From the NCBI RefSeq assembly GCF_000801105.2, contig NC_079517.1, forward strand, positions 1,302,001 to 1,366,000: a DNA stretch of 64,000 nt, given 5' to 3'. Source of the stretch: Raphanus sativus. Lineage: Eukaryota > Streptophyta > Magnoliopsida > Brassicales > Brassicaceae. The first letter of the stretch is position 1. Every line of letters starts with the position of its first letter. The position numbers were made by a program, and so were the translations under genes. Shown here piece after piece: positions 11,001-22,911 of the stretch. The notes beneath the pieces were generated by a model, which saw only the letters and a program-made list of their open reading frames with translations, had not been told where the DNA came from and ran no database searches.

Positions 11001-13516
11001 CCTGAGTGTACAACGCAAACAGACTCAGACTTGACTGGAAAACAAGTAACATCAACTACCACATCTAATATATCTTATAAACTGTTAGCAGCGAGAATTC
11101 AGTTATTAGCTCTAAACAGTCCAGAAGGGAAATCTGGAAACATACCGCTGTAGTAAACGTCTATTAGGTTCAGGAAATGTTTCCGCCATAGCAGACCGCA
11201 GTGAACTAATGCGAGCTTCCTTAGACTCGACTCCTGATCCAGCAAAACAATTAAATATATATATATATATACACGCACACAGAGATCTGCATCAGAGGAA
11301 GGAGAAAAGGGTAAGGAGGCTCACTGTAAGCTTCCAGCAGGGCAGTACAACAAGATGCTGACACCGGAGAAGAAGGCAACTCCCTCAATACTTGCTGCAA
11401 GTGAAATAAAAACAACCTTAGCATTGTAATAATGCACAAACCAACAGAAGAAGAAGTTGAAAAGCAAATACCTTAATGCAGTCTCCAATAACATGCGGAT
11501 CTTCATCAAAAGCGAACTCGGTTCTCCCTAGGTATCATTTGGAGAGAAAGAACGTAAATAATATAAACCGTGTATTGGAGGGAGCACATATCTTAAACTA
11601 CCACTACCAGGGAAGTCTAAGAACATATTATATAGCATGAGAAGATTATAGATACCCTGTTCATATTCTTGAACTCTACGTTCCACCTCTTCCACATCAG
11701 CAGACTGTCTTAATATTCCTTCAATTTTAGTTCCTGAAGAAACAGAAGGCCACACAACCAGAACAAAACAGTTAAAAGAAAAATGCATGGTGATAACAAC
11801 CCATATTTTCTCAAGAACTTACCATATTTCTCAATGAACTGAAGAGCTTTCTCGAGGAATGATGGGCTTCCATCAATATCTTCAAGAGCAAGTAAGATTG
11901 GTCTTCCAACAACCAAGTTTAATGGACGCTTATCCCGCCCTAGCATTTACGGACAATAAAGGCAAAACGACGTATAAGTAATGAAAAAAAAAACATTTCA
12001 GGCAGAATATTTACAAGCATAACAGTATTCTAGATATAAGATGCGTAGGCCAAAGTTGTGACACTGATGAAAGGAACCTTCGATAGCCTCGTTAGTTTCA
12101 GCACGGAATATTCCATTATGACCCATGCTGAGCACTGCATTAGGGGCCTGTGCAAGAGCATGCTCAAGAGCAGTTTTCCAGCCGTACAGATCTTCAAATG
12201 TCTCAGCCTGCATCACAAAAAAAAAAGAGAGAAAGTTAGCAGCTAGAACAAAGATCATTTTTTCGAGTAGACATCTAAGGGAGAAAGAATGTATTGTACT
12301 GTCGAAGCACCTTAAGAGTGAAAGCTCTCCCATCACGCCCATCAGGAAATAAAACAGTCAACAATTTTTTATCCTCTCTCACCACAACACTGAAAACAAA
12401 AGACACTGTAAGCTAAATTCCAAAAAGATATATTAAAATCAATTAGCAAAATCCTGCATATACCTTCCAGAGTTATTCAAGTCGATGCCACCCAAGGTTA
12501 AGTTAACTTCACCACCCTGCTGTGGTAGCGTACCCTGTGAAATTTTTAGTTACAATACGAATATCATGAATCTTAACATGCATTATCAACTACGCAGAGC
12601 AAAAATCCAACGGTGGAAAAGGGGGAGTAAGAATGTAAATACTAACAGGGTCATTTTTGAAGAAGACCAAAGAGTTACGTGTGAGGATGAACCAGCGTTT
12701 CTTCCAAGACGTCCAGCCCAGTCCTTATAGAATGCCAAAATACAATTTTCAATGCACTATGTTATACCCACAAGGAATAGAAGAACCGAACAGATATAAT
12801 GAAATGTGTGACAACTTTATTAGAAAAATAGGGAGGGGCAAGAAGCCACAAGGATACCTTTGGAAGATATGAAAAGTGGACCACTCTTATAAACCTGTCA
12901 GACAATTGCGAGTTACAATGATATATCAGCAACAACCAATAGCTTAGTTACAAAACTTACATTTAGAAAACTAGAGAAAACAGATAGTTGCAGAGACAAG
13001 TAAACTTTAATTGTTCTCAGTTGATATTGAGTACCAGAGATTGGCAAAAAAATAAAATAAAAATATGCATGCTACTCCTTCAGCCAGTCGAATCCCTTTA
13101 CTCTGTCCATGTGTCTCATTACTACTTAACTGATAAATAACTTCCCAGGAAATCTTCTATTTTGGTATAATGAACATGTACTCAGACGCAACGAAGGTCT
13201 GACAATGTGGAGATTATAAACTCCAAACTCCCATCGTATACAATAAGATTAACTTTGTAGCAAATACACTTGTCTATTTTTAGTTTCCGACATATACCTA
13301 GTAAACGAAATTCAGACAAACTAAAATCTTGGAAACACCACTAAACCATGGTTATGAAATAAAATTATCATACGATTCACTCTGTGATAAAGAAAAACAT
13401 CCCTATCTTCATCTGATTCCAATTGTACCCAGAAAATGAAAAAAAATAAAATTCATTACCGTATTAGAAGCAGAACCTCCTCGTGGCCGCTCCAAAGCTG
13501 CTAAAGAAGCCTCCAT
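8033..13516 (-). CDS. PHGAP2: PH-domain Rho/ROP GTPase-activating protein (PHGAP2 orthologue)
   Basis: A ROP GTPase activator of the PH-RhoGAP class. The Arabidopsis pair PHGAP1/2 acts at the cell division site with POK kinesins, and REN1 is a relative in pollen tubes. Twenty-two exons on the minus strand: 13516-13460, 12894-12858, 12723-12647, 12534-12464, 12389-12311, 12207-12063, 11939-11823, 11733-11656, 11527-11472, 11394-11325, 11233-11146, 11001-10758, 10652-10443, 10249-9905, 9712-9663, 9483-9423, 9346-9263, 9153-9043, 8960-8791, 8690-8621, 8539-8324 and 8242-8033. All phases close, giving 881 residues. The PH domain covers about 20-125 (SWKKRWFILTRNSLVFFKND). The RhoGAP domain covers about 160-360 with the arginine-finger stretch KIEGILRQSAD near 203. 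Acidic Ser/Asp-rich and Ser-rich linkers follow, then a coiled coil at about 558-740 (ELEEIALAEADVARLKQKVA). Matches At5g19390. Confidence 0.93.
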
Positions 13517-13946
13517 TGCCTCAACAGCATAATCTCAGATCCAAACTAGAGGATATGGTTTCGATTTCACCTCTTTTACAGTAGAAAGAGACAAACAATC
13601 ATCAACACCAAACCAAAGTCTCCTCCTCCTCCTCCTCCTCCCACTAAAAGGAAGCAACAGTGTAGCCGATCAGCCGTCGCAGGATTCCTCCGTGGCTCCG
13701 CCGCGAGATGTAGAGGGAAAGAGGAGGTTTAGCTGTAGATAGATAGAGAAAAGAGGAAGGGACATTGCTTTCCTTTCCACCTACTACTTCTGTTGAAGAG
13801 AGTGGATGGATTTGTGTCGGAGAAGTCACGGGTCGGGTCAAGTAAAACTTTAAGTCCGTATTTAAATCATGTCCAACTAATCACAGTACGCCACCTCAGC
13901 AACAGCTGGTAATGACCCTCCTGTTCCATGGCCTTATTTGATTAAC
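13517..13946. other. PHGAP2 promoter and leader
   Basis: Upstream flank of PHGAP2. It contains a TCC microsatellite at about 13620-13640. The left target duplication of the foldback element is at 13937-13946. No other gene is seen. Confidence 0.6.
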
Positions 13947-15146
13947 GGAAAAATCGCATAAAAAACTCTCAAAGTGTCACTTACTAGCACTTTAAACCCT
14001 GAAGTTTTTTCACTAACACTTTTAACCTTCAAAGTGACATTTGTATCATAAAAAACTTTCAAATCAAAAAGTTGACATGTTCAGCAGGTAATTTTTAAAA
14101 AATAATTATTTAATTAATAAAATAAATAAATAAATAAAATAAATAAATAAAAAATTCAAAAATAAATAAAATCGAAAAATTTAATAAAATTCACAAAAAT
14201 GAAAAATTAAATTAAAATTTTAGAAAATTAAATAATTTTTAATAAAATAAAAATAACTAAAATTTTATAATAAATAAGATTAAATTTAAATAGAGAAGAA
14301 CTGTATAAAAAGTTCATAAATTTTTAAAAATAGAAAATTCAAAATATTTTTTTTATTATAAGATTTTTTTTTTCGAAAAATATATCATATCATCGTAAAC
14401 AATAACAATTTCAAATATATCACTAGTGACGATGATGGTTTCTGATTTTTATTTAACTTATGATTTTTAATTAAATTTTATGATTTTTTTTTTAATTTTC
14501 TGACTTTTATTTATTTTATTAATTAAATAGTATATTTTCATAAATATTATTTTCAATGATGATATTAGAAATTATCATTGGAGATATGACAATTATCGTC
14601 ATTGTTAATGGTTATGTGAGAAACCATCATCGTCACTAGTGATATATTAGAAATTGTTATAGTCCACGATGATACGATATATTTTTTGAAAAAAAATCTT
14701 ATAACTAAAAATATATTTTGAATATTCTATTTTAAAAAAAAATTGTGAACTTTTTATTTAGTTCTTCTCTATTTAAATTTAATCTTATTTATTATTAAAT
14801 TTAGTTATTTTTGTTTTATTAAAATTTTAGAAAATTACTTAATTTTAAAATATTTATTTAGTTTTCTAAAATTATAATTTAATTTTGATTTATGTTTTCA
14901 TTTTATGAATTTTATTAAAATTTTTTGATTTTTATTATTTTTTCGAATTTATTATTCATTTATTTATTTTATTTTATTAATTAAATAATTACTTTTGAAA
15001 AATTACCTGCTGAACAGGTCAAATTTTGCGTTTGAGGTTTTTTATGATACAAATGTCACATTGAGGGTTAAAAGTGTTAGTGAAAAACCTTCAAGATTTA
15101 AAGTGCTAGTAAGTGGCACTTTAAAGGTTTTTTATGCGATTTTCCC
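13947..15146. mobile_element. 1.2-kb foldback (Mutator-like, non-autonomous) element
   Basis: A nearly complete palindrome. The left end starts GGAAAAATCGCATAAAAAAC and the right end is its inverse, GTTTTTTATGCGATTTTCCC, read on the plus strand. The arms run from 13947 to about 14443 and from about 14619 to 15146 (for example CACTAGTGACGATGATGG at 14421 against its complement near 14625), with a loop of about 175 bp. Both sides carry the same 10 bp, TTTGATTAAC (13937-13946 and 15147-15156), a target-site duplication of the size Mutator-like elements make. No transposase frame is present. It is very AT-rich, and as RNA it would fold into a hairpin of about 500 bp. Confidence 0.88.
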
Positions 15147-15156
15147 TTTGATTAAC

Positions 15157-16197
15157 TATTCCGGATTAGGTAGGTTCTGCGTTTATTTTTAGTTTAGTTC
15201 CTCATTTTGACTCCCTTGTAAAGCGAATAATAATGTTCGTAACTTTCTCATTTAACTAACTAAACTATTAACCGACTGCTTTATAAAATGATATGAACTT
15301 TCAAATCACGAATCAGTTTCATCCAATTTGGATCCAAATTTGTGTTAAGCTCACACATAATATTTGATAGCATTCACATTTTGGCATGCTCTGAGGTCCT
15401 CTAATAGAGGCTGCTTTCTGAAACTTTCCCTTCAGAGTTTATTGTTTGATCACCCAAGAACAAGCTCTTTACACTCTACCCAATTCCTAGTTTAAATTAG
15501 GTTTGGGCATATAAATCGAGAACCAAACCAATATTTGCAAATATATGTATGGTCCTTGTATTTTTGGAACCAGGATACTAGAACCGAACCGAAAATTAAA
15601 TGGATATCCAAATATCTAAAATATATTTTATATAATTTAAAAATATCAGTTGTTTTGAATTACCAAACATTCTAAAAATACTATTTATAAATTGAAATAT
15701 CCAGAAAAAAAAACTTAATTACCAAGAGTTTTTACTCTAAAATATTTAAAATTATATGAATTATTCAGAAAAACCAATTACCTAGATATATTTTATCCAA
15801 ACTATTTATTTTTTTCTGAAAACAGAAAAAAAAAATTAATTTGCTATTAGCCAGTTCGTAACATTGTTATCCAACGAGAAAAACAAAATAACCGATCTGA
15901 ATTTTAAAAATAATCGAACAATTTCTATACCTCTAAAACTAAAAAAACAGACAATCTAAAAAAAACTGAACCAAAATTGAACACCATTCGAATAATGGCA
16001 GATCATATTCGGAAACTATATTCCATATATTTTAAATTGTAAATAGTTATGATGAAAAGAGGTAATTACTTTTTAATCTGAACATTTAATTAAGTAAAAA
16101 TGACCAATGATAAATTATACTTAATTTTTAAAAATCTTTTATTAAAATATTGTTTAACTTGTTAGCTTTTTGCATTGAAACTTGGAAATAACTTATA
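15157..16197. other. Degenerate AT-rich repeat DNA
   Basis: No gene is seen. Stretches of the type AACCGAACCGAAAATTAAAT (15580-15640) and similar Glu/Asn-codon-like runs resemble decayed Brassicaceae transposons. No ends could be defined. Confidence 0.5.
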
Positions 16198-17832
16198 CTA
16201 GATTTTAACCCGCACGTTCGTGCGGATATATTTATATTTTTAAAATATATTTTATATTATTAAAAATGTTTTAAATATATAATTTCTATTTTAGTGTTAT
16301 ATATTGTATTACTATATCATATTATTGTTTATATTTCTTATTCAGTATTATTAATATATAATGGTTTTTAAAAAAAAATTACTTTGTTATTGATTTTTAT
16401 TACTTATTAATATATTTTCGAGTTAGGTAAAATAAAATAAAAATATGAAATACTCAAATAGAGAACCCCATTCAAATTATGTTGTTTTCTTTAATTTAAA
16501 AATTTGGCATATAATACATTTTTAAATTTTATTTATTTATATTATAGAAAATAAATATGACTAAAATAATTATATTTACATGTTGTGTTTAAGAAAATAT
16601 ACTTTAACATATCTCATTTTAGTATTTTACGGGATTTATTTATTATAAATAATATAATCCTATTGTTTTAGTAAACTTTATACATAGTAGTATCTATCAT
16701 ACTATTTTATTAAATTTATTATATAGGATATTTGTTTTGGATGTTATGATATTAAGTTCTATTTTTTTTTTAAATTAAGACGTCAAAACATTAGGTTACT
16801 TTAAATTTTTACAACATATATAGTTAGTTTCTTTCAGGTACATTTCAAAAAGTTAATCATTATTATCCATGATTTTGTCTTTTGTAAAATTTGAAATATT
16901 ATCATTTTGAGTTTGAATATTTATTTTCAAAATAATATATTTTTTCGAGACAACTTTGGAAAATTACACAACTATTTGAGTTTGGAATAATACATGAATT
17001 TTGAATTTGTTTTGGTACTACATTACTGTATTATTTTATAAAATATTTGAATTTTTGGTGATATTTTAATTCTTTTATCAACAAATTTTGTTACAATTAA
17101 AATAATATAAAATTTATAATTAAAATTTGATTTTTGTCACTAATATTTTAAATGAATTACTGAAATTTCATATTTTACTAATAACATATTTTTAAATAGT
17201 ATATGAACTAAAGGTTATTATATATTATTATATTTTTGTATATAAACATTTTTAAGCAATATATTGCTAATAGTTTCAAAATAAATAAAAAGATAATATA
17301 TGGCTGTAAATATACAATTTTAACTTATGTTAATACATTTATTTTAATATAAAAGTATTATATAGTTTTCGAAGTTTAATCCATTATAATGATGATCAAT
17401 AATTTATTTAAGTCAAAAAATAAAATAATTTTTTTTGTTAATTTACCTATTTAATATATTTTTAATATTTAATTCATATAGCACTTCTATTTTTATATAA
17501 TACGGAATATATCATAGAATCTATAAAAAAGTTAGTATAAAGAATTTTTTATTTTCTTTTTTATAATAAGTTTTAGTTAAATTTACTTATAATAATATTA
17601 TATTACTAATTTCGAAATATATTAATGTGTTATTTATAAAAAAATATTTAAATTTTAAACTAAGATTTTGTTAGATTCTTTCTCAACATATTTTATTATA
17701 ATTAAAAAAATCAAATTTATAGTTGGTTTATTGTTAATATATTTATAGTTGGTTTATTGTTAATACAAATAATCAAATATGTCATATTGACTAATTCTTT
17801 AAGTGGTCCTACTATGACTTGTTAATAGTAGA
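16198..17832 (-). mobile_element. Non-autonomous Helitron, 1.6 kb, minus orientation
   Basis: Read on the minus strand the element begins TCTACTATTAACAAG (17832 downwards) and ends with a short hairpin (CCGCACG, loop, CGTGCGG; 16210-16225) followed by GGTTAAAATCTAG at 16198. A 5' TC, a 3' hairpin and a terminal CTAG are Helitron rules. The flanking bases on that strand are A and T, as expected for insertion into an AT dinucleotide. The interior is AT-rich with no helicase frame. A direct duplication of about 26 bp lies near 17719-17765. The 3' end is clear; the 5' end is inferred from its similarity to other Brassicaceae Helitron starts. Confidence 0.72.
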
Positions 17833-18308
17833 TAAAAATAGAACCCTAAATTAATAGATTAGATTATAAAACAAGAAAACTTAAAAAACTATTTATATTT
17901 TGAAACAGAGTGGGTATAATAACAGAAGGTTCATTTTAGTTATCAAAATATACAAGCAACCTCCTAAATTCTCTCTTAACCTTTTGTAAAAAAACTAATA
18001 TTGCTTCAAATAACATAAACACAGATAGGATTAGTGGTTCCTAAAGTCTCTCCCCATCAGCAAAACCTATTATCGTTTTTGAAAACTGAAGGCCAGCCAA
18101 AATGAACAAGACTTGCAAAAACAGAAAAATACTATTAATGGCCATTCATAAGCAAAAACTCCTAAACTTTCTTGCTACAGAAGAAACTCAAAACCTAAAA
18201 GAATAGACAGAGGAAGAAAAATTTGTTGAGAACCTAAAAGAATACTATCAACATTGTGTTTCTCTTCCTGGTTGAGAGAACTTACTTCCTCTCCCCTTAA
18301 TTGCAACA
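17833..18308. other. CPK34 promoter and leader
   Basis: Short region between the Helitron and CPK34. It should contain the pollen promoter and 5' UTR. The Helitron insertion limits the native upstream DNA to about 475 bp here. Confidence 0.5.
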
Positions 18309-20351
18309 ATGGGTAATTGTTGCGCTCATGGACGAGACGAACCCACGCATGAAAAAGGACTCGGAGATGGTGCAGAAGCCTCTGTGAAAGCTTCGAGACA
18401 CCCACCAGCGTCTCCTCCTCCTGCAACCAAACAAGGACCCATAGGACCTGTCTTAGGCCGACCAATGGAAGATGTAAAGAGCTCATATTCGTTAGGGAAA
18501 GAGCTTGGCCGTGGACAGTTCGGTGTAACCTATCTCTGCACTCAAAAAGCCACAGGACTACAATTCGCGTGCAAGACCATTGCCAAAAGGAAGCTGGTGA
18601 ACAAGGAAGACATTGAGGACGTGAGAAGAGAGGTTCAGATAATGCATCACTTGACGGGTCAACCAAACATCGTGGAGCTCAAAGGAGCGTACGAGGATAA
18701 GCACAACGTGCATTTGGTTATGGAGCTTTGCGCTGGAGGAGAGTTGTTTGATAGGATTATAGCCAAAGGGCATTACTCGGAGAGAGCAGCGGCTTCGTTG
18801 CTAAGGACCATTGTTCAGATTATCCATACTTGTCATTCAATGGGGGTTATTCACAGGGACTTGAAGCCTGAGAACTTTCTGTTGCTAAACAAAGATGAGA
18901 ACTCTCCTCTCAAGGCAACCGACTTTGGGCTTTCCGTGTTCTACAAGCCAGGAGAGGAGTTTAAAGATATTGTGGGAAGTGCTTATTACATTGCACCTGA
19001 GGTTTTGAAGAGGAAGTATGGACCTGAGGCTGATATTTGGAGCATTGGTGTTATGTTGTATATTCTCTTGTGTGGTGTCCCACCTTTCTGGGCTGGTATG
19101 TCATATCTGTCTTTCAAACATCATAAAAGAGGTTGATTCTTATCGTTCATGTTATTTTCAGAGTCTGAGAATGGGATTTTCAACGCCATTCTAAGTGGGC
19201 AGATTGATTTTGCAAGTGATCCATGGCCAGCTATCTCACACCAGGCAAAGGATCTTGTTAGGAAGATGCTAAACTCTGATCCAAAACAGAGATTGACTGC
19301 TGCTCAAGTTCTCAGTAAGCATCTCTTTTCTACTATATATATATTGCAGTAAACTTTTTTTCTAAAAAATTTTGTTTTCCTTTTGTGTAATTTTAAAAGA
19401 CCATCCATGGATTAAGGAGGATGGAGAAGCACCAGATGTTCCTCTTGACAATGCAGTGATGTCAAGGCTCAAGCAATTCAAAGCAATGAACAACTTTAAG
19501 AAAGTTGCTTTAAGGGTAAAATATCTTTTTATCTCTTTCTCTGAAGTGTATATATGTATATATATGAGAACGACTCTTTGGTGTAATATATATCTCACTG
19601 GCCTCATCAACGAATAGGTGATAGCCGGGTGCTTATCAGAAGAAGAAATCATGGGACTAAAGGAGATGTTCAAAGGTATGGACACAGATGACAGTGGAAC
19701 AATAACTCTTGAGGAACTAAGACAAGGACTTGCCAAGCAAGGTACAAGGCTATCTGAATACGAAGTCCAACAGTTAATGGAAGCTGTAAGTCTTCTTCTT
19801 GTTGTTTGTGTATTCTATCTATCTATTTATATTAAGATGCTAGAAGAACTGAGTCTTTTATGTTTTCTGTAGGCTGATGCGGACGGTAACGGAACAATAG
19901 ACTATGGAGAGTTCATAGCAGCAACAATGCACATTAACAGACTTGACAGAGAAGAGCATCTCTTCTCAGCCTTCCAACACTTTGACAAAGATAACAGTGG
20001 GTAAGTAAAGTAACTAGCACAACAGTTTATGATAGTTGAAACCAGTTAAATAAATGATGGTCTTTGGTTTCCAGATATATCACAATGGAAGAGCTGGAGC
20101 AAGCCCTGAGGGAGTTTGGCATGAGTGATGGCAGAGATATTAAGGAAATCATTTCTGAAGTTGATGGAGACAATGTAAGGCTCCTTCTACTACTATCTTT
20201 GACTACTTTTATAAGCACATACACTAAAAAAAACTAATTTAATTTGTAGGATGGGAGGATAAACTACGAGGAGTTTGTGGCAATGATGAGAAAAGGAAAC
20301 CCAGATCCTAACCCGAAGAAGCGGCGTGACGTGTCTTTTGACACAACTTGA
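18309..20351 (+). CDS. CPK34: Calcium-dependent protein kinase (CPK34 orthologue)
   Basis: Calcium-dependent Ser/Thr kinase. Arabidopsis CPK34 and its twin CPK17 act in pollen tube tip growth at the plasma membrane. Seven exons: 18309-19095, 19162-19314, 19400-19515, 19618-19785, 19873-20000, 20075-20174 and 20250-20351, in phase, 517 residues. The N-terminus MGNCC offers Gly2 for myristoylation and Cys4/Cys5 for palmitoylation. The kinase domain is at about 60-320 ([23 protein letters not shown]). An autoinhibitory junction follows ([20 protein letters not shown]), then four intact EF-hands: [36 protein letters not shown] and [12 protein letters not shown]. The variable N-terminal region ([20 protein letters not shown]) and the neighbouring genes favour CPK34 (At5g19360) over CPK17. 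Confidence 0.94.
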
Positions 20352-21027
20352 AGAGACTAAGTCAGAGACAAAAAAAAAAGAGAATCAAGAAGAAGAAAAG
20401 TTGTTATTGTAAAGTAGGCTTGGGTTGCTCATGATTCAACTGGAGAAGAGAGATTGTATGGGATTAGGGAGGTGTTTCATATTCGTAAATATATGTGTAT
20501 GCTTGTCTACTACTGATTTAAAAGTTTCAGATGTTTCTCAAATGTATCAAACTCCTTTTTTCAATTCAAATATGTGCATTAGTGTTGTTTGTATACTCAC
20601 AGGCTGAGCAAAGCATATACAAACATGGATAGTATACAAACACATGCCTCTTAAGTCTTTCTCTGGAGACATTTCCAGAAAGTTGGTATTTTTCATGATA
20701 CTAGATCCTGATTGTGGATTACAGAAAGAAAAAAAAAGATTTAATACAGGCAAAACAATCAAACAAAGAGCAGTGACTTGTACAATGGACACATTAAACA
20801 TCTCAAAGAGTCCACCATTCTCTATTCTTCTCTTCGTGATCATTTGGTCAATTATGATGCGAGGGGTGAGGTACGATGCCACGATAGACGTCCTAGTATG
20901 GCACTTGCATGAACCGAAAAGTAACCAGCATTTAACCTAGAAATGCAAAAGGAACAATGAATTGGAGCCATTCAACTAATCACCCACCCACCAAGGTACG
21001 AATGTTGTAAGAAAGTCAGAGAAATTT
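20352..21027. other. Intergenic between convergent CPK34 and RBP45D
   Basis: Tail-to-tail region expected to hold the two 3' UTRs. I see no other feature. Confidence 0.6.
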
Positions 21028-22891
21028 TTACTTGTCTACATCAGGAGTGGCCATAGGGTCATATAAGTCTTGCTCTGCCGCAGAGTTTGTAACTTCTTGT
21101 GTACCGTCTCCCTGAAAAAAAATTGTGGACAATGAAGAAGAACAAAGCAAGAAGTATCCAGATGTTGCCAAGAAGAAGAAAAAAAAAAAGAAATTTTAAA
21201 AGTTCATTTTTTTACCTGTTGCGGATACTGAGGATAGCCATATCCACCATACGCGTACAAAGATGGGTCTTGAGCTGTGCCATAAGCATATGCATCATAG
21301 CCTTGCCCATAACCATAGTACCCACTCCACTGATTAGGATCTGCTTGTGTAACGTAACCATCCTGAAACAAATACTAAAAGTTCATCAACTGACATTCAG
21401 TGAACCAGAGAGTAGAGTAAGGCTCTACATCACATCAGTATAAACGATTTTTCACCTGTCCTGGATTTTTGCTCCAAGAGATGCGTACTGCTTGTTGACC
21501 AATCACATGTCCCTGCATTTTTTGCATTGCTTCTTCTGCTGACGGCCTGGGAGAAATCAAAACTTTAGTGAACAGAGCTAGAAATAAGCATTACCTGACA
21601 AACAAATACATGGAAGCAATCACAAGTGAATTCTCTACCTGGTTTTGAATTGAACATAACCGTATCCCTTTGTTTCAGGTATGTTAACATAAATAATCTC
21701 TCCTAGCGACGAAAATGCTTTCTTCATCTCTTCCTCTGTAACATTTGGGTCCAAATCCGCAACTGAAACCTGTACACAAAAACCAATGAATGAAGACAAG
21801 CAGGGGGATTTCAAGCTCGTCAAGTGGAACGTACCGTTGTACAGGTGATGTCATTTTCAGGTGCAAGGACCTGTGCTGGTTGCGCAGCGTATGCTGGAGC
21901 TGGTGCAGCAACTGCCGACGGGGCTGGAATCGTGTAAGCAGCTAGAGAAAAAACTCCCAGTTAGATAAATGATTCTACTAACATTAAAATCAAATTCTTG
22001 TGTGTGTGTTTTCTTGTTCTCATACCTTTGGCGGCATACGGTTGCTGCAAGCCAATGGTTTTCTTCGGCGTCGCCGCGCTGATCCGCATAGGCCTCGTCG
22101 AGCAATACAACCCATTCATCTCAGCCATAGCACGGTTCCTCTCACTCTCCTCAGCAAACTTCACGAACCCGTAACCTTTAGACCGTCCAGTACTCGGATC
22201 AGTGACAACCTTGGCACCTCTAACGGAAGAGTAGTGAACACGGAAAGTCTCTTGGAGGAGATAGTCCGTAACGTCAGGCGCCAAATCTCCGACAAAGATG
22301 GAATGGTCGGTTCCAGGATCAACTTTCTGTCCTGAACCGAAAGAAGCCCAATTTAAACGGAAATTGATCTCAGTACCAGCCATGGGTGTGCCGTTGTAGT
22401 TATGAAGCGCTCTCTCTGCTGCGGCGTGGGATATAAACTCAATGAAACCGTAACCTTCTGGCTGGCCTGTGATCTTGTTACGTATTACCTTCACAGAAAC
22501 GAGCTGCACCACATAGAGATAACTTATAAGAAGCTTAGGAGAATATAATCTACTCTACACTTTCTATTAGTAGATATAAAAGCAACATTGATCAACTGTA
22601 ACACTTAAAATGGTGAGAGGCAATTAGATAGCTATAACACTTTAATTAACATCCCCAAACCCAAAGTTACCTGCTTTTATCTATTATATCACTAAACAAG
22701 CCTCCTAAGAACTATGGATGCCAAACCATCCGTGAGAATAAGGTGTTAACCTCGCCGGTTTGGGAGAAGGTGGAAGAGAGGTAATTCTCGTCGACCCAGT
22801 ACTGCAAATCTCCAATCCAGAGGGTTCGCACTTCTTCCAGCGTCTGTGGATGGTGGTAGCCTTGCGGCTGCGGAGGCATCATCGTCATCAT
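21028..22891 (-). CDS. RBP45D: Triple-RRM RNA-binding protein (RBP45D orthologue)
   Basis: RNA-binding protein of the RBP45/47 (yeast Nam8-like) group. The Arabidopsis member At5g19350 has been linked to U1 snRNP, splicing and flowering time. Seven exons on the minus strand: 22891-22751, 22503-22026, 21941-21835, 21769-21639, 21546-21456, 21362-21216 and 21111-21028, in phase, 392 residues. There are three RRMs: RNP2/RNP1 pairs LWIGDL/GYGFIEFI, IFVGDL/KGYGFVKF and VSVADL/KGYGYVQF. A Tyr/Gly-rich tail follows (YYGYGQGYDAYAYG). The start at 22891 (MMTMMPPQPQGY) is preceded by a GA tract in the leader. An in-frame ATG at 22954 lies upstream of that tract and is less likely. Confidence 0.92.
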
Positions 22892-22911
22892 CTCTCTCTC
22901 TCTCTCTCTCT
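22892..22911. repeat. CT/GA microsatellite in the RBP45D leader
   Basis: A perfect CT run on the plus strand (GA in the transcript) directly abuts the RBP45D start codon, so it lies in the 5' UTR. GA-rich leaders are common in plants. Confidence 0.85.
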
